Origin: JAITWN01 sp050486285
GTDB taxonomy: Bacteria > Pseudomonadota > Gammaproteobacteria > SZUA-140
NCBI GenBank assembly: GCA_050486285.1
Contig: JBJHCZ010000002.1
Location: 62,001-126,000, forward strand
Reading direction: 5' to 3'
Length of the DNA: 64,000 nt
Shown one piece after another: positions 1 through 8,942 of the stretch. Within the stretch, counting starts at the first letter, position 1, and each line of letters opens with the position of its first letter. Both the position numbers and the translations under genes were made by a program. The notes below the pieces were generated by a model. The model made no database searches, was not told the DNA's origin, and saw only the letters and a program-made list of their open reading frames with translations.

Positions 1-1185
1 CCGGCGGTCGCGGCGCCCGGCGTCTCGACGCCGGCCGCGCGGCCCACCCCGGTCACCGGTCAGGCGATGGCGCTCGACCTCGTCAAGGCCGCGAACGATC
101 CGGCGATGATCCACCTCGGCGCCGCGGTGCCGGATCCGATGTATCTACCGACTGCGCTCGTCGAAAAGGCGCTCGCCCGCGTCGCGCGCCGCGAACGCAT
201 GCGCGGTGCGCAATACGCGTTCCCGCCCGGCGTCCCCGAACTGCGCCGGCAGATCGCCCGGCGCATGGACGCGACCGGCGCGAATGTCCATCCCGACGAG
301 ATCGTCATCACCAACGGCTGCCAGGAGGCATTGACCCTCGCGCTGCGCGCGACGACACAACCCGGCGACATCGTCGCGGTCGAGTCGCCGACCTTCTACG
401 GGATGCTGCAGGCAATCGAGGCGCAGGGCCTGAAGGCGCTCGAAATCCCGACGCACTCGCGCGACGGCATCTCCGTCGATGCGCTGCAACTCGCGCTCGA
501 GCAATGGCCGGTCAAGGCCTGCATCGTCACCCCGAATTTCAGCAATCCGCTCGGCGCCTGCCTGCCCGATCCGTCGAGAAGAAGGCTCGTCGAACTGCTG
601 GCCCGACACGGCATCCCGATCATCGAGGATGACGTCTACGGCGATCTCGGCTTTGACGACATGCGACCGCCGGTACTGAAGGCGCTCGACGGTGACGGCG
701 TGCTGCACTGCGCGTCGTTCTCGAAGACCGTGTCACCCGGACTGCGCATCGGCTGGATCGCGCCGGGCAGATACCTCGCCGATGTCGAATACCGGAAGTT
801 CGTACTCAATCTCGCGACCCCGACCGTGCCGCAGCTTGCGATGGCGGAGGTCCTCGACGGCGGCCGGCTCGATCGCCATTTGCGCAAGACGCGCGGCGAC
901 TACGCGCGCGCCGTCGAGCGCATGACCGACGCAGTCACGCGCCACTTCCCCGCCGGCACGCGCGTCACCCGACCGGCCGGCGGCTTCGTGCTGTGGATCG
1001 AGCTGCCGGGTGACATCGACACCTTCGACCTCGCCCGCCGCGCGCTCGCCGAAGGCATCAGCATCGCACCGGGGCCGATCTTTTCGGCGACGCAGAAATA
1101 TCGCAACTTCATGCGCCTGTCATGCGCGTGCCCGTGGGACGGACGCATCGATCGGGCGTTGGCGCAACTCGCGCGGATGATGTAA
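1..1185 (+). CDS. MocR-type PLP-dependent aminotransferase (5' partial)
   Basis: The frame is open from base 1, so the gene begins upstream; the visible part is a fold-type I aminotransferase domain. The region before the first internal Met (position 67) is Ala/Pro-rich, like the linker between the GntR winged helix and the aminotransferase domain of MocR/PdxR-type regulators. The PLP lysine is in SFSKTVSPGLRIGW, and the substrate/PLP-contact segments TNGCQEAL, TPNFSNPLG and EDDVYGDL are intact. It is probably a transcription factor that uses PLP or an amino acid as effector, but the DNA-binding half is not in the window, so a plain aminotransferase cannot be excluded. Confidence 0.85.
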   Translation, partial: PAVAAPGVSTPAARPTPVTGQAMALDLVKAANDPAMIHLGAAVPDPMYLPTALVEKALARVARRERMRGAQYAFPPGVPELRRQIARRMDATGANVHPDEIVITNGCQEALTLALRATTQPGDIVAVESPTFYGMLQAIEAQGLKALEIPTHSRDGISVDALQLALEQWPVKACIVTPNFSNPLGACLPDPSRRRLVELLARHGIPIIEDDVYGDLGFDDMRPPVLKALDGDGVLHCASFSKTVSPGLRIGWIAPGRYLADVEYRKFVLNLATPTVPQLAMAEVLDGGRLDRHLRKTRGDYARAVERMTDAVTRHFPAGTRVTRPAGGFVLWIELPGDIDTFDLARRALAEGISIAPGPIFSATQKYRNFMRLSCACPWDGRIDRALAQLARMM

Positions 1186-1237
1186 CCGGTTTGCCCGACG
1201 CCCCTGTATCATTGACCGCATCCATGGGAGAACGTCG

Positions 1238-1582
1238 ATGCCATACCTGAAGATCCAGACCAACGTCGAACGCGAACCCGGTGACAGCCAGCCGGCGGCG
1301 CTGCGCGCATCGAAGCTCGTCGCGGAACTGCTCGGCAAGCCGGAGCAATACGTGATGGTCGCGCTTGAGGCCGGCGTGCCGATGGCCTTTGCCGGCACCG
1401 AGGCGCCGGTCGCCTACCTCGAACTGAAGAGCATTGATCTGCCGCAAGCTCGCGCCGAAGAGTTCTCGCGCGCGCTGTGCGCATTCATCAGCGACGAATT
1501 CGGAATCAGACAGGAACGGATCTATATAGAATTCGCGGACGCGCCGCGGGCGATGTGGGGGTGGAACGGCGGGACGTTCTGA
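1238..1582 (+). CDS. MIF/phenylpyruvate tautomerase-like protein
   Basis: A 114-residue protein of the tautomerase superfamily (MIF branch). After the initiator Met it begins with Pro (MPYLKIQTN), the catalytic base of this superfamily, and it ends with a MIF-like segment (RIYIEFADAPRAMWGWNG). The length matches eukaryotic MIF and its bacterial homologues, which form trimers and tautomerise phenylpyruvate in vitro. A GGGAGA ribosome-binding site lies about 8 bases before the ATG. It stands alone between the aminotransferase and two tRNA genes. The physiological substrate in bacteria is not established. Confidence 0.88.
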   Translation: MPYLKIQTNVEREPGDSQPAALRASKLVAELLGKPEQYVMVALEAGVPMAFAGTEAPVAYLELKSIDLPQARAEEFSRALCAFISDEFGIRQERIYIEFADAPRAMWGWNGGTF

Positions 1583-1589
1583 AAGATAG

Positions 1590-1666
1590 TGGCGTCCCCA
1601 AGGGGATTCGAACCCCTGTTACCGCCGTGAAAGGGCGGTGTCCTAGGCCGGCTAGACGATGGGGAC
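1590..1666 (-). tRNA. tRNA-Glu (UUC)
   Basis: On the minus strand the sequence starts GTCCCCATCGTCTAG and ends GGGGACGCCA with an encoded CCA. The acceptor stem GTCCCC/GGGGAC pairs, the T-loop has GGTTCGAATC, and the anticodon loop CTTTCAC within CCGCC/GGCGG carries anticodon TTC. Length is 77 including CCA. It lies in tandem with tRNA-Ala. Confidence 0.97.
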
Positions 1667-1695
1667 CTGAGGAAATGATTATGTAGTCACGGGGT

Positions 1696-1771
<76 letters not shown>

Positions 1772-1912
1772 GCCGCAAAACGAAACGCGAACATTAAGCC
1801 AAGGCCCCTGCGCTGTCAAGATTTCAGGCGGGGGAAATCGCCGGGCGGGCGCGAAAATCAGGCACTTAGCCAACACCGGCGACACCGCGGGGATTGTTGA
1901 TCTGACCCCGAA

Positions 1913-3613
1913 TCAGGTCCGGGCGGTAATTTTGGCCCAGGTGTCGCGCAGGGTCACGGTGCGGTTGAAGACCGGGCGGTCGAGGCCGGTGAGTACGGCG
2001 TCGCGGACGAAGTAGCCCTCGCGTTCGAACTGGAAGGTCTCACCGCCGCGGGCCCCGCTGAGCGACGGCTCGACGATCGCGCGGGTCAGCGTGCGCAGCG
2101 AATCCGGGTTCAGAAAATCGGTGAAATCGCGGCCCTCTTCCTTCGCGGCGTCGGGCAGCGGGTGATCGAACAGCCGGTCGTAGAGCCTGAGCTCGGCCTC
2201 GACGCCGTGACGCGCTGACACCCAGTGGATCACGCCCCTGACCTTGCGCCCGACCGGGTCGGCGTTCAGCGTCGCCGGGTAGTGGCTGCAACGCAGTTCG
2301 ACGATCTCGTCGCCCTGTTTGATGACTTCGTCGCAGCGGATCACGTAACCGTAGCGCAGCCGCACCTCGCCGCCGGTGACCAGGCGCTTGAACTTGCTGG
2401 CGGCCTGTTCCATGAAGTCGTTGCGATCGATCCACAGCTCGCCGCAGAACGGCAGCAACCGCGTACCCTGCGCGGGGTCCTGCGGGTGATTCTGCGCCTC
2501 GAGCATCTCGACGCGATCCGCCGGCCAGTCGGTCAGCACGACGCGCAGCGGATGCAGCACCGCCATGCGCCGCGGCGCGGTGGTATTGAGTTCCTCGCGA
2601 ATGCAGCTCTCGAGCATGCCCATCTCGACGACGTTGTCCGACTTGGTCACGCCGATGCGCGCGCAGAATTCCCGGATCGATCCCGGCGTGTAGCCGCGCC
2701 GGCGCAGGCCGGCGATGGTCGGCATGCGCGGATCGTCCCAGCCCTCGACATGGCCCTCGTCGACGAGCCTCGTCAAGCGGCGCTTGCTCATCACCGTGTA
2801 CTGAAGATTGAGGCGCGAGAATTCATACTGGCGCGGATGGCACGGCACCGACACATGGTCGAGCACCCAGTCGTAGAGCGGACGGTGGTCCTCGAATTCC
2901 AGCGTGCACAGCGAATGGGTCACGCCCTCGAGCGCATCAGAGATCGGATGCGTGTAGTCGTAGGTCGGATAGATGCGCCAGGCCTCGCCGGTCTGGTGAT
3001 GGACGACACCGTGGCGGATGCGGTACAGCGTCGGATCGCGCAGATTGATGTTCGGCGACGCCATGTCGATCTTCGCGCGCAAGACGCGCGCGCCGTCCGG
3101 GAACTCGCCGGCGCGCATGCGCGCGAACAGGTCGAGGTTCTCGGCGACGGAGCGCTCGCGATACGGGCTGTTGCGGCCGGGCTCGGTCAGCGTGCCGCGA
3201 TACTCGCGGATCTCGTCGGCGCCGAGATCGCAGACATAGGCGAGTCCCTTCTCGATCAGTTCGACCGCATAACCGTAGACCTGTTCGAAATAGCCGGACG
3301 CGAAATAGGTCTGGCCGCCCCAGTCGAAGCCGAGCCAGCGCACGTCCTGCTGGATCGCATCGACGAATTCGACGCTCTCCTTGTGCGGATTGGTGTCGTC
3401 GAAGCGCAGGTTGCACTGCCCGTGGTAATCCTCGGCCAGACCGAAGTTCAGGCAGATCGATTTGGCGTGGCCGATGTGCAGATAGCCGTTCGGCTCGGGC
3501 GGAAAGCGCGTGACGATATGGTCGTGCTTGCCCGACGCCAGGTCTGCCTCGACGATCTGGCGAATGAAATGCGGCGGTCGGGCCGGCGCGCCGGTGTCAG
3601 TACCGTCGCTCAT
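1913..3613 (-). CDS. glnS: Glutaminyl-tRNA synthetase
   Basis: Class I aminoacyl-tRNA synthetase of 566 residues (E. coli GlnRS 554) that attaches glutamine to tRNA-Gln in the cytosol. The HIGH motif is in PPEPNGYLHIGHAKS, the KMSKS-like motif in VMSKRRL, and the C-terminal beta-barrel anticodon-binding domain is complete. The ATG at 3613 was chosen because it overlaps the TGA stop of gltX (ATGA, 3610-3613), which implies translational coupling; a longer in-frame extension would run into gltX. Having both GlnRS and a glutamyl-tRNA synthetase fits a gamma- or betaproteobacterium that charges Gln directly. Confidence 0.96.
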   Translation of the reverse strand: MSDGTDTGAPARPPHFIRQIVEADLASGKHDHIVTRFPPEPNGYLHIGHAKSICLNFGLAEDYHGQCNLRFDDTNPHKESVEFVDAIQQDVRWLGFDWGGQTYFASGYFEQVYGYAVELIEKGLAYVCDLGADEIREYRGTLTEPGRNSPYRERSVAENLDLFARMRAGEFPDGARVLRAKIDMASPNINLRDPTLYRIRHGVVHHQTGEAWRIYPTYDYTHPISDALEGVTHSLCTLEFEDHRPLYDWVLDHVSVPCHPRQYEFSRLNLQYTVMSKRRLTRLVDEGHVEGWDDPRMPTIAGLRRRGYTPGSIREFCARIGVTKSDNVVEMGMLESCIREELNTTAPRRMAVLHPLRVVLTDWPADRVEMLEAQNHPQDPAQGTRLLPFCGELWIDRNDFMEQAASKFKRLVTGGEVRLRYGYVIRCDEVIKQGDEIVELRCSHYPATLNADPVGRKVRGVIHWVSARHGVEAELRLYDRLFDHPLPDAAKEEGRDFTDFLNPDSLRTLTRAIVEPSLSGARGGETFQFEREGYFVRDAVLTGLDRPVFNRTVTLRDTWAKITART

Positions 3614-5031
3614 GCCTCCGCACTCCCGGCTTGTTGCTCGATCCACGCAAGCGCGTGGTCGATGCGTCGCAGCGTCGCGTCGCGGCCGAGCAGGTGCAGC
3701 GTGACATCGATGCCCGGCGACGCCGCGCGCCCGCACAGCGCGACGCGCAGCGGCTGTGCGACCTTGCCGAGCTTGAGGCCGAGCGACTCGGCGCAGTCGA
3801 TGACCGCCTGGTGCAGCGGCTCGGGTCGCCAGTCGCGGAGTTCCGCCAGCGCAACCCGCAGCCGGGCCAGCGGCGCCGTGGCCTCGGCCTTCAGGTGTTT
3901 GTTCGCCGCCTGCTCGTCATAGGCATCGAAGTCGCGATAGAAGAACGCGCTGATCTCGGCCATCTCCTTCAGCGTCTTCGCGCGCTCGCGCTGCAGGCCA
4001 ACGACGTCGAGCACCTCCGGCCCCTCGACCGCATCGATGCCGAGCCGGCCAAGGTGCCAGCGCAGGTGATGCGCGATGCGCTCAGCGCTGCTCTCCTTGA
4101 GGTAGTGCTGGTTCAGCCACAGCAGCTTGTCGAAGTCGAACACCGCGGCGGAGTTGTTGACGTCCCTGATGTCGAACAGCTCGATCATCTGGTCGATGCT
4201 GAAGATCTCCTGGTCGCCGTGCGACCAGCCGAGCCGGACCAGATAGTTCAGCAGCGCCTCGGGCAGGATGCCCTCGTCGCGGAAGGCCATGACGCTGACC
4301 GCGCCGTGGCGCTTCGACAGCCGCTTGCCGTCCCCGCCGAGGATCATCGGCACATGGGCATACAGCGGCGGCTCGGCGCCGAGCGCCCGCAGGATGTTGA
4401 TCTGGCGCGGCGTGTTGTTCAGATGATCGTCGCCGCGGATGACGTGGGTGATGCCCATGTCATGATCGTCGACGCACACCACGAAGTTGTAGGTCGGGCT
4501 GCCGTCGGAACGGGCGATGATCAGATCGTCGAGCTCGCCATTCGAGATCACGATGCGGCCGCGGATCATGTCGTCGATGACGACCCCGCCCTCGCGCGGA
4601 TTGATGAAGCGCACGACCGGATCGACGCCGGGGGGCGGCGGCTCGCTGCGATGGCGGCAATGACCGTCGTAGCGCGGCTTCTCCTTGCGCGCCATTTGCT
4701 CCTCGCGCAAGGCGTCGAGACGCTCGCGCGAACACCAGCAGCGATAGGCCTTGCCCTCATTGAGCAGGCGGTCGATGACCTCGCGGTAACGATCCATGCG
4801 CGCGCTCTGCGCGAACGGCCCCTCGTCATACTCGAGGCCGAGCCAGGTCATGCCCTCGAGAATCGCGTTGACCGACTCGACCGTCGAGCGCTCCTGGTCG
4901 GTGTCCTCGATGCGCAGCACGAAGGCGCCGCCGTGACGGCGCGCATACAGCCAGCTGAACAGCGCGGTGCGCGCGCCGCCGATGTGCAGAAAGCCGGTCG
5001 GGCTGGGGGCGAAGCGTGTGCGAACGGTCAT
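3610..5031 (-). CDS. gltX: Glutamyl-tRNA synthetase
   Basis: A 473-residue class I synthetase. The HIGH motif appears as PSPTGFLHIGGAR (residues 9-21) and the KMSKS motif as KRLSKRHG (236-243). A Cys/His zinc-binding pattern, CWC at 98-100 and GHCRH around 125, is as in bacterial GluRS. It is the first gene of a two-gene operon with glnS, joined by an ATGA overlap. The start is the ATG at 5031, which leads straight into the conserved TRFAPSPTG segment. Confidence 0.96.
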   Translation of the reverse strand: MTVRTRFAPSPTGFLHIGGARTALFSWLYARRHGGAFVLRIEDTDQERSTVESVNAILEGMTWLGLEYDEGPFAQSARMDRYREVIDRLLNEGKAYRCWCSRERLDALREEQMARKEKPRYDGHCRHRSEPPPPGVDPVVRFINPREGGVVIDDMIRGRIVISNGELDDLIIARSDGSPTYNFVVCVDDHDMGITHVIRGDDHLNNTPRQINILRALGAEPPLYAHVPMILGGDGKRLSKRHGAVSVMAFRDEGILPEALLNYLVRLGWSHGDQEIFSIDQMIELFDIRDVNNSAAVFDFDKLLWLNQHYLKESSAERIAHHLRWHLGRLGIDAVEGPEVLDVVGLQRERAKTLKEMAEISAFFYRDFDAYDEQAANKHLKAEATAPLARLRVALAELRDWRPEPLHQAVIDCAESLGLKLGKVAQPLRVALCGRAASPGIDVTLHLLGRDATLRRIDHALAWIEQQAGSAEA

Positions 5032-5138
5032 GCGGCTCCCGGGTTGACGTTGAAAACGGGGTATTCTATCAGGACTTGGGCGCTGCCCGCTTCAATTGAC
5101 GCCCCCCGGCCGACTCCGTAGAATCCACGATTCCCCGC

Positions 5139-5213
5139 GGGCGATTAGCTCAGTGGTAGAGCACTGCCTTCACACGGCAGGGGTCGCTGGTTCGAACCCA
5201 GCATCGCCCACCA
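5139..5213 (+). tRNA. tRNA-Val (CAC), probable ICE attachment site
   Basis: The 75-base sequence starts GGGCGATTAGCTCAG and ends CATCGCCCACCA. Acceptor GGGCGAT/ATCGCCC and anticodon stem CTGCC/GGCAG pair; the loop TTCACAC gives anticodon CAC. An integrase gene begins 103 bases after the CCA end, the classic arrangement of an island inserted in the 3' end of a tRNA gene. No second copy of the tRNA 3' end was found in the window, so the other junction must lie beyond position 64000. Confidence 0.95.
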
Positions 5214-5316
5214 GTTGATTCAAGCACTTAAAATGCTACTGGGTCCCCATACCGTTTCCAAGTGATAGTTTGTCACAGCGTTGTCACACTCGCTCGCGAA
5301 TTCGAGGAGCGTGGCA

Positions 5317-6327
5317 ATGGCGTCGATCAGAAAGCGCAACCGTTCGGCAAAGGGCCAATGGCAGGCCCAAATCCGGAAAAAGGGCTATCCGCTACAGACG
5401 ATGACCTTCGACACTCGCGCCGCCGCCGAGGCCTGGGTGCGGGCGGTCGAGGTCGAAATGGATCAGGGTCGTTTCGTCTCCCGCGTCGAGGCGGAGACCA
5501 CGACCCTGAAGGAACTGCTCGAGCGTTACCTGGAGCAGGTCACACCACTGAAAAAGGGTGCCGCTGCCGAGGCCACGCGTCTCCGTGCAATGATCCGGCA
5601 CCCGCTCGCGCGACGGTTCGTTGGCACCCTGCGCGGCGCCGATCTCGCCCGCTATCGTGACGAACGGCTCAGACAAGTCCTGCCTGCCACAGTCAAACGG
5701 GATCTGGTGATCATCTCACACCTATTCGAGGTCGCCCGCAAGGAATGGGGTATCCCTGTCCACAACCCAGTGCGCGACATCAAGCTGCCGCCGAGTTCGC
5801 GGCCACGAGAACGGCGGCTGCTCCCCGGCGGGCTTGGGCAGGAAAGCGAAGAGACTCGGCTGCTGACGGCCTGCCGGAAGGCGCGCAATCGCTTCCTGCT
5901 GCCGATCGTGCAGCTCGCGATCGAGACCGCGATGCGCCGCAGCGAGCTGGTCGGCCTGCGCTGGGAGCATATCGATCTCACGCGCCGCATCGCCCACTTG
6001 CCGGACACCAAGAATGGCGAGGCGCGCACCGTGCCGCTGTCGTCGGCGGCGATCAAGGTACTGCGCGGACTGCCGCGTAGCCTGAACGGGCAGGTGTTTC
6101 CGGAACTGACCACCGAGGCGGTCAAGTTGGCGTTCGTCCGCGCACGACGTAATGCCAGGCTGGAGAACCTGCACTTTCACGATCTGCGGCATGAGGCAAC
6201 GACGAGGTTATTCGAGAAGGGGCTGAACATCATGGAGGTCGCGAGCATCACTGGGCACAAGGACTTGCGGATGTTGCGGCGGTACACGCACTTGCGGGCT
6301 GAGGATTTAGCGAGGAAGCTGGGATAA
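5317..6327 (+). CDS. int: Tyrosine recombinase (ICE/island integrase)
   Basis: A 336-residue phage-type tyrosine recombinase. It has an N-terminal arm-like region (MASIRKRNRSAKGQWQAQI), a SAM-like core-binding domain around residues 70-150, and a C-terminal catalytic domain. Catalytic residues are visible: Arg in ETAMRRSELVGLRW, His/Arg in HFHDLRHEATT, His in TGHKDLRM and the nucleophile Tyr in RRYTHL. The ATG at 5317 is preceded by GAGGAG at 5304; the TTG-initiated extension to 5281 has no such site. Its position next to tRNA-Val and its orientation suggest it inserts the element at that tRNA. No excisionase gene was recognised nearby. Confidence 0.93.
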   Translation: MASIRKRNRSAKGQWQAQIRKKGYPLQTMTFDTRAAAEAWVRAVEVEMDQGRFVSRVEAETTTLKELLERYLEQVTPLKKGAAAEATRLRAMIRHPLARRFVGTLRGADLARYRDERLRQVLPATVKRDLVIISHLFEVARKEWGIPVHNPVRDIKLPPSSRPRERRLLPGGLGQESEETRLLTACRKARNRFLLPIVQLAIETAMRRSELVGLRWEHIDLTRRIAHLPDTKNGEARTVPLSSAAIKVLRGLPRSLNGQVFPELTTEAVKLAFVRARRNARLENLHFHDLRHEATTRLFEKGLNIMEVASITGHKDLRMLRRYTHLRAEDLARKLG

Positions 6328-6573
6328 TCGCAAACAGGAATCACCCCTCCCCCCGCAATCGCAGCCGTCCGGGCCGTCTCCAAAGGGGCACGCTGTCCTG
6401 GTGCGTTGCGGGACATATTATGCGTTCTGCTCGTCAGAACAGGGAATTCTAGATCTGGCTTGAATCAATTGTGAGGCAGCGGTACCAAAACAGAAGGTAG
6501 GCCGTCATCGGGGCGGCGATGTGCTGCATCGCTGGCATCGGTCAGCAGGCGTTCACTTCTTTGTAGGAGATGC
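6328..6573. other. Gap between integrase and copD, no gene seen
   Basis: About 245 bases with no convincing reading frame or RNA. It marks the junction between the integrase and the metal-resistance cargo. Confidence 0.5.
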
Positions 6574-7518
6574 TCATCGCGGGGCGAGGGTACCGAGTAC
6601 GGCAACGCTGATCAGGATCAGAAAGGCGGTGGTCGCCTCGATGGTTACGCTGGAACGCAGGCGGCGCACTGAGCGCTGACCTTCGCCGACGTGGATGTCG
6701 CGCTCGAGCTGCGGCACCAACCACCAGCGATGCAGAGCCGCCAGCCCCAGCATGGCAACGAACAGCATCAACTTGAGCAGCATCAGATTACCGTGTCCGC
6801 TATGAAGCAAAGGGGCGGCGGACCAGCCGGTCAAATCGCCATAGTGAAACACGCCGCTAACCACCAGGATCCCGACAAACACGGTGCCCGACCGAGAGAA
6901 GGCATGCAGCGACCGCCACAGCACATGGAGGCGCTGGGTCTTGGTCGAGGTGCTGCACAGTACGAGCATGATTAAAAATGCCGCGATGGCGCCGATCCAG
7001 GCACCAGCCGCCAGCAGGTGCGCGACGCCGGCCGCCAGCCGCAGTACGCCGGTTGCGCCTTCGCCGCCGGCGGCGTGGCCGTTCCAGGCCAGGCTGAGCA
7101 GCGCCAGGCCGGCCAGCACGGTCACCAACCGGACAGGAAACGGATGTTCTTCGCCACGCCGCAGGTGCCAGCCGAGAAAGGCGGTAAGCAGGACCAGCAG
7201 CGACATGCGTACCAGTCCGGCTCGGCCGGCGGTGGTGTCGAAGATGTACCAGGCCAGAGAGGCTCGGTCGAGCTCTGTTACCCCTATCTCCATGATGCCC
7301 GCCGTCTTCAGAACGATTTCGATGCTCACTAGCACCAAGCCGAGCCCGGCGCAGGCCAGCAGTCCGCCGCGCGGTGCACGCCTGGACAGCGGAAACCACG
7401 GATCGCCGATAGCCAGCGGTTGCCGCACGCCATACCACGCGAACAGCGGCAGCCCGAACAACAGCATGAGGTCCATGTACTGTACTAATCGAAGCGCGTA
7501 GTCGGACAGATTCGCCAT
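6574..7518 (-). CDS. copD: Copper resistance protein CopD
   Basis: A 314-residue integral membrane protein with about eight hydrophobic segments, of the CopD/PcoD family. It is thought to move copper across the inner membrane together with periplasmic CopC. Conserved His-containing membrane segments are visible (WNGHAAGG, VAHLLAAGAW, LHSGHGNLMLLK). It follows copC by 12 bases in the same direction, so the two form an operon. The ATG at 7518 is immediately followed by the first membrane segment. Confidence 0.9.
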   Translation of the reverse strand: MANLSDYALRLVQYMDLMLLFGLPLFAWYGVRQPLAIGDPWFPLSRRAPRGGLLACAGLGLVLVSIEIVLKTAGIMEIGVTELDRASLAWYIFDTTAGRAGLVRMSLLVLLTAFLGWHLRRGEEHPFPVRLVTVLAGLALLSLAWNGHAAGGEGATGVLRLAAGVAHLLAAGAWIGAIAAFLIMLVLCSTSTKTQRLHVLWRSLHAFSRSGTVFVGILVVSGVFHYGDLTGWSAAPLLHSGHGNLMLLKLMLFVAMLGLAALHRWWLVPQLERDIHVGEGQRSVRRLRSSVTIEATTAFLILISVAVLGTLAPR

Positions 7519-7530
7519 GGCAACTGTGCC

Positions 7531-7917
7531 TTACTTCACTGTGAAGCTGTATTCACCTATCATCGGATGGTTGTCGGGACCGACTGCGCGCCATTGCACG
7601 CGATAGTTTCCGGCTTCGAGCGAGTGATGCAGCTTCGCACGCAGTGTCCTGCCGTCATTGAGGATTTCGGTGTCGAAGTGTTCGACACGCACCGGTGCGG
7701 CTCCGTCTTTGACGAGGGTTAGCTCCAATCGCGAGGCGCGCGGCACAAGAATTTCGTTGAAGATGAGATCGACCTGACTGGGCGTCGCGACGGTGGTTTC
7801 AGCTGCTGGTTTGGACTCGATCAGAGTGAGATGGGCCTGGGCAAACGAGGTCGCTAACAAACCGGCTGCCAGACCGATGAAGAGGGTCAGTGTGCGGGCT
7901 GCGGAAGTACTAAGCAT
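7531..7917 (-). CDS. copC: Periplasmic copper-binding protein CopC
   Basis: A 128-residue exported protein with a signal peptide cleaved after ...TSFAQA, so that the mature N-terminus is His (AHLTLIESKP), the N-terminal copper ligand of CopC. The second His-bearing segment DNHPMIGEYSFTV is at the C-terminus, completing the cupredoxin-like CopC domain. The methionine-rich loop of Pseudomonas CopC is not evident, which suggests the Cu(II)-only type. A CAGGAG-like ribosome site precedes the ATG. It is upstream of copD in one operon, and a 527-bp inverted-repeat element begins about 70 bases upstream of its start. Confidence 0.92.
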   Translation of the reverse strand: MLSTSAARTLTLFIGLAAGLLATSFAQAHLTLIESKPAAETTVATPSQVDLIFNEILVPRASRLELTLVKDGAAPVRVEHFDTEILNDGRTLRAKLHHSLEAGNYRVQWRAVGPDNHPMIGEYSFTVK

Positions 7918-7988
7918 CGGAATGCTCCTGATTCGGTGTTGAGGAATCGGAATGCAACTGCTCTATGATAAATAATAGGAAACGACCA

Positions 7989-8026
7989 CTGTCAGATGAA
8001 TGACCCGTCCGTTACATTCGCGTCAT
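7989..8026 (+). repeat. Left 38-bp terminal inverted repeat
   Basis: It pairs with 8478-8515 at 36 of 38 positions. The outermost 10 bases, CTGTCAGATG, are identical at both ends. Confidence 0.85.
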
Positions 8027-8477
8027 ATAAGAGCATCTTCGCGGCCAAGGCTCTTCGAGGTTCGAGTCCCGCAAGGGCTGAGCATAAAAACAGATACGGA
8101 CGTGAGCCACGACGGGGTGTCGCGGAAATGACTGCCCTGCGCGTACCTGCCCCTCCACCTCGACTTAGTCCGCGGTGCCGCCGCTGAAGGAGCGCTCGCG
8201 CACTCAACCAACATAGGGTGAGAAATACCCGCTGATCTCGTATTGCAGCCGCAAGTCTGCCTCTACCGATTCAATCCCGATCCGATGTATTTGTCAGGAT
8301 CATCCCTCAGCGAGAAAATGGCCTCCAGAGAAGGTTGCAGGATCCGGGGGACTGGAAAACAGCATCTTATTCGACCTCGAATACTGCTTGCGCTAGTGCG
8401 CCATCGCTGACGGAACCGCTTTCAGGGGGTTATCCATCGGATATCGTTCTTGCCGGATCTACGAAGATGACCAATAG

Positions 8478-8515
8478 ATGACTCGAATGTAACGGACGGG
8501 TCATCCATCTGACAG
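8478..8515 (-). repeat. Right 38-bp terminal inverted repeat
   Basis: Reverse complement of 7989-8026 with two mismatches, at positions 11 and 33 counted from the outer end. Confidence 0.85.
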
Positions 8516-8667
8516 CAGTCTCTCTTTACGATCAACTCGCAACTTCTCGCCATTGACCTGGAGCTCGCTCCGAACCTGTCGGCTATATAGACGCGCGCGG
8601 ATCACAGATCTAAGATGGAGGCAGGTCAGGAGCATGCTAGCAATCCCATTCAAAGCAGGAGAACATC

Positions 8668-8925
8668 ATGACCGAAAATTCCTCTAAACGTTATACATCG
8701 CGCGCACAACCGAGAGCGGACGCTTCGCCCCAACCGAATGAGGTTTCTGTCGAGGAACGACGCGCGATGATTGCGGAAGCTGCGTATTACCGGAGTCAGC
8801 AACGCATTGCAGCAAGCGGCTTGGCCGATGAACTTACTGACTGGCTGGAAGCCGAGCAGGCGATCGATCAGCAGATTACATCCGCCGCACCGGCTCACCA
8901 GCACGGTAAGCGTGTGGACGCCTGA
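8668..8925 (+). CDS. DUF2934-like small protein
   Basis: An 85-residue soluble protein with the DUF2934-type core: IAEAAYYRSQQR followed by LTDWLEAEQAID. A strong AGGAGA site precedes the ATG. DUF2934 proteins often sit next to glycogen/trehalose enzymes or stress genes; here the gene lies 17 bases before a glucan phosphorylase and is probably cotranscribed with it. No function is known for the family. Confidence 0.75.
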   Translation: MTENSSKRYTSRAQPRADASPQPNEVSVEERRAMIAEAAYYRSQQRIAASGLADELTDWLEAEQAIDQQITSAAPAHQHGKRVDA

Positions 8926-8942
8926 CTCGGGAAGCACGGGTA

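Larger units (their letters stand above)
7989..8515. mobile_element. Inverted-repeat-bounded 527-bp element (MITE-like)
   Basis: Two 38-bp inverted repeats with 2 mismatches bound the segment: left 7989-8026 (starting CTGTCAGATGAATGACCC) and right 8478-8515 (its reverse complement starts CTGTCAGATGGATGACCC). The 450-bp interior has no convincing gene; the short frames present lack ribosome sites and family resemblance. Size, long terminal repeats and lack of a transposase fit a non-autonomous element mobilised in trans. The 38-bp repeat length recalls Tn3-family ends, but the terminal bases do not match the usual GGGG start. No clear target duplication was seen. It lies between copC and the DUF2934 gene and may carry or displace the copC promoter. 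Confidence 0.6.

Noticed and set aside
2225..3922. 565-aa open frame antisense to glnS
   Set aside because: It is a shadow of high-GC coding sequence: low-complexity Arg/Ala/Val composition, no ribosome site and no domain, fully opposite a strong glnS gene.
3631..5121. 496-aa open frame antisense to gltX
   Set aside because: Same type of shadow, opposite a complete gltX; no recognisable protein features.
8040..8090. tRNA-like stretch with GGTTCGAGTCCCGC inside the inverted-repeat element
   Set aside because: The T-arm-like sequence is present but no acceptor, D or anticodon stems could be folded around it.
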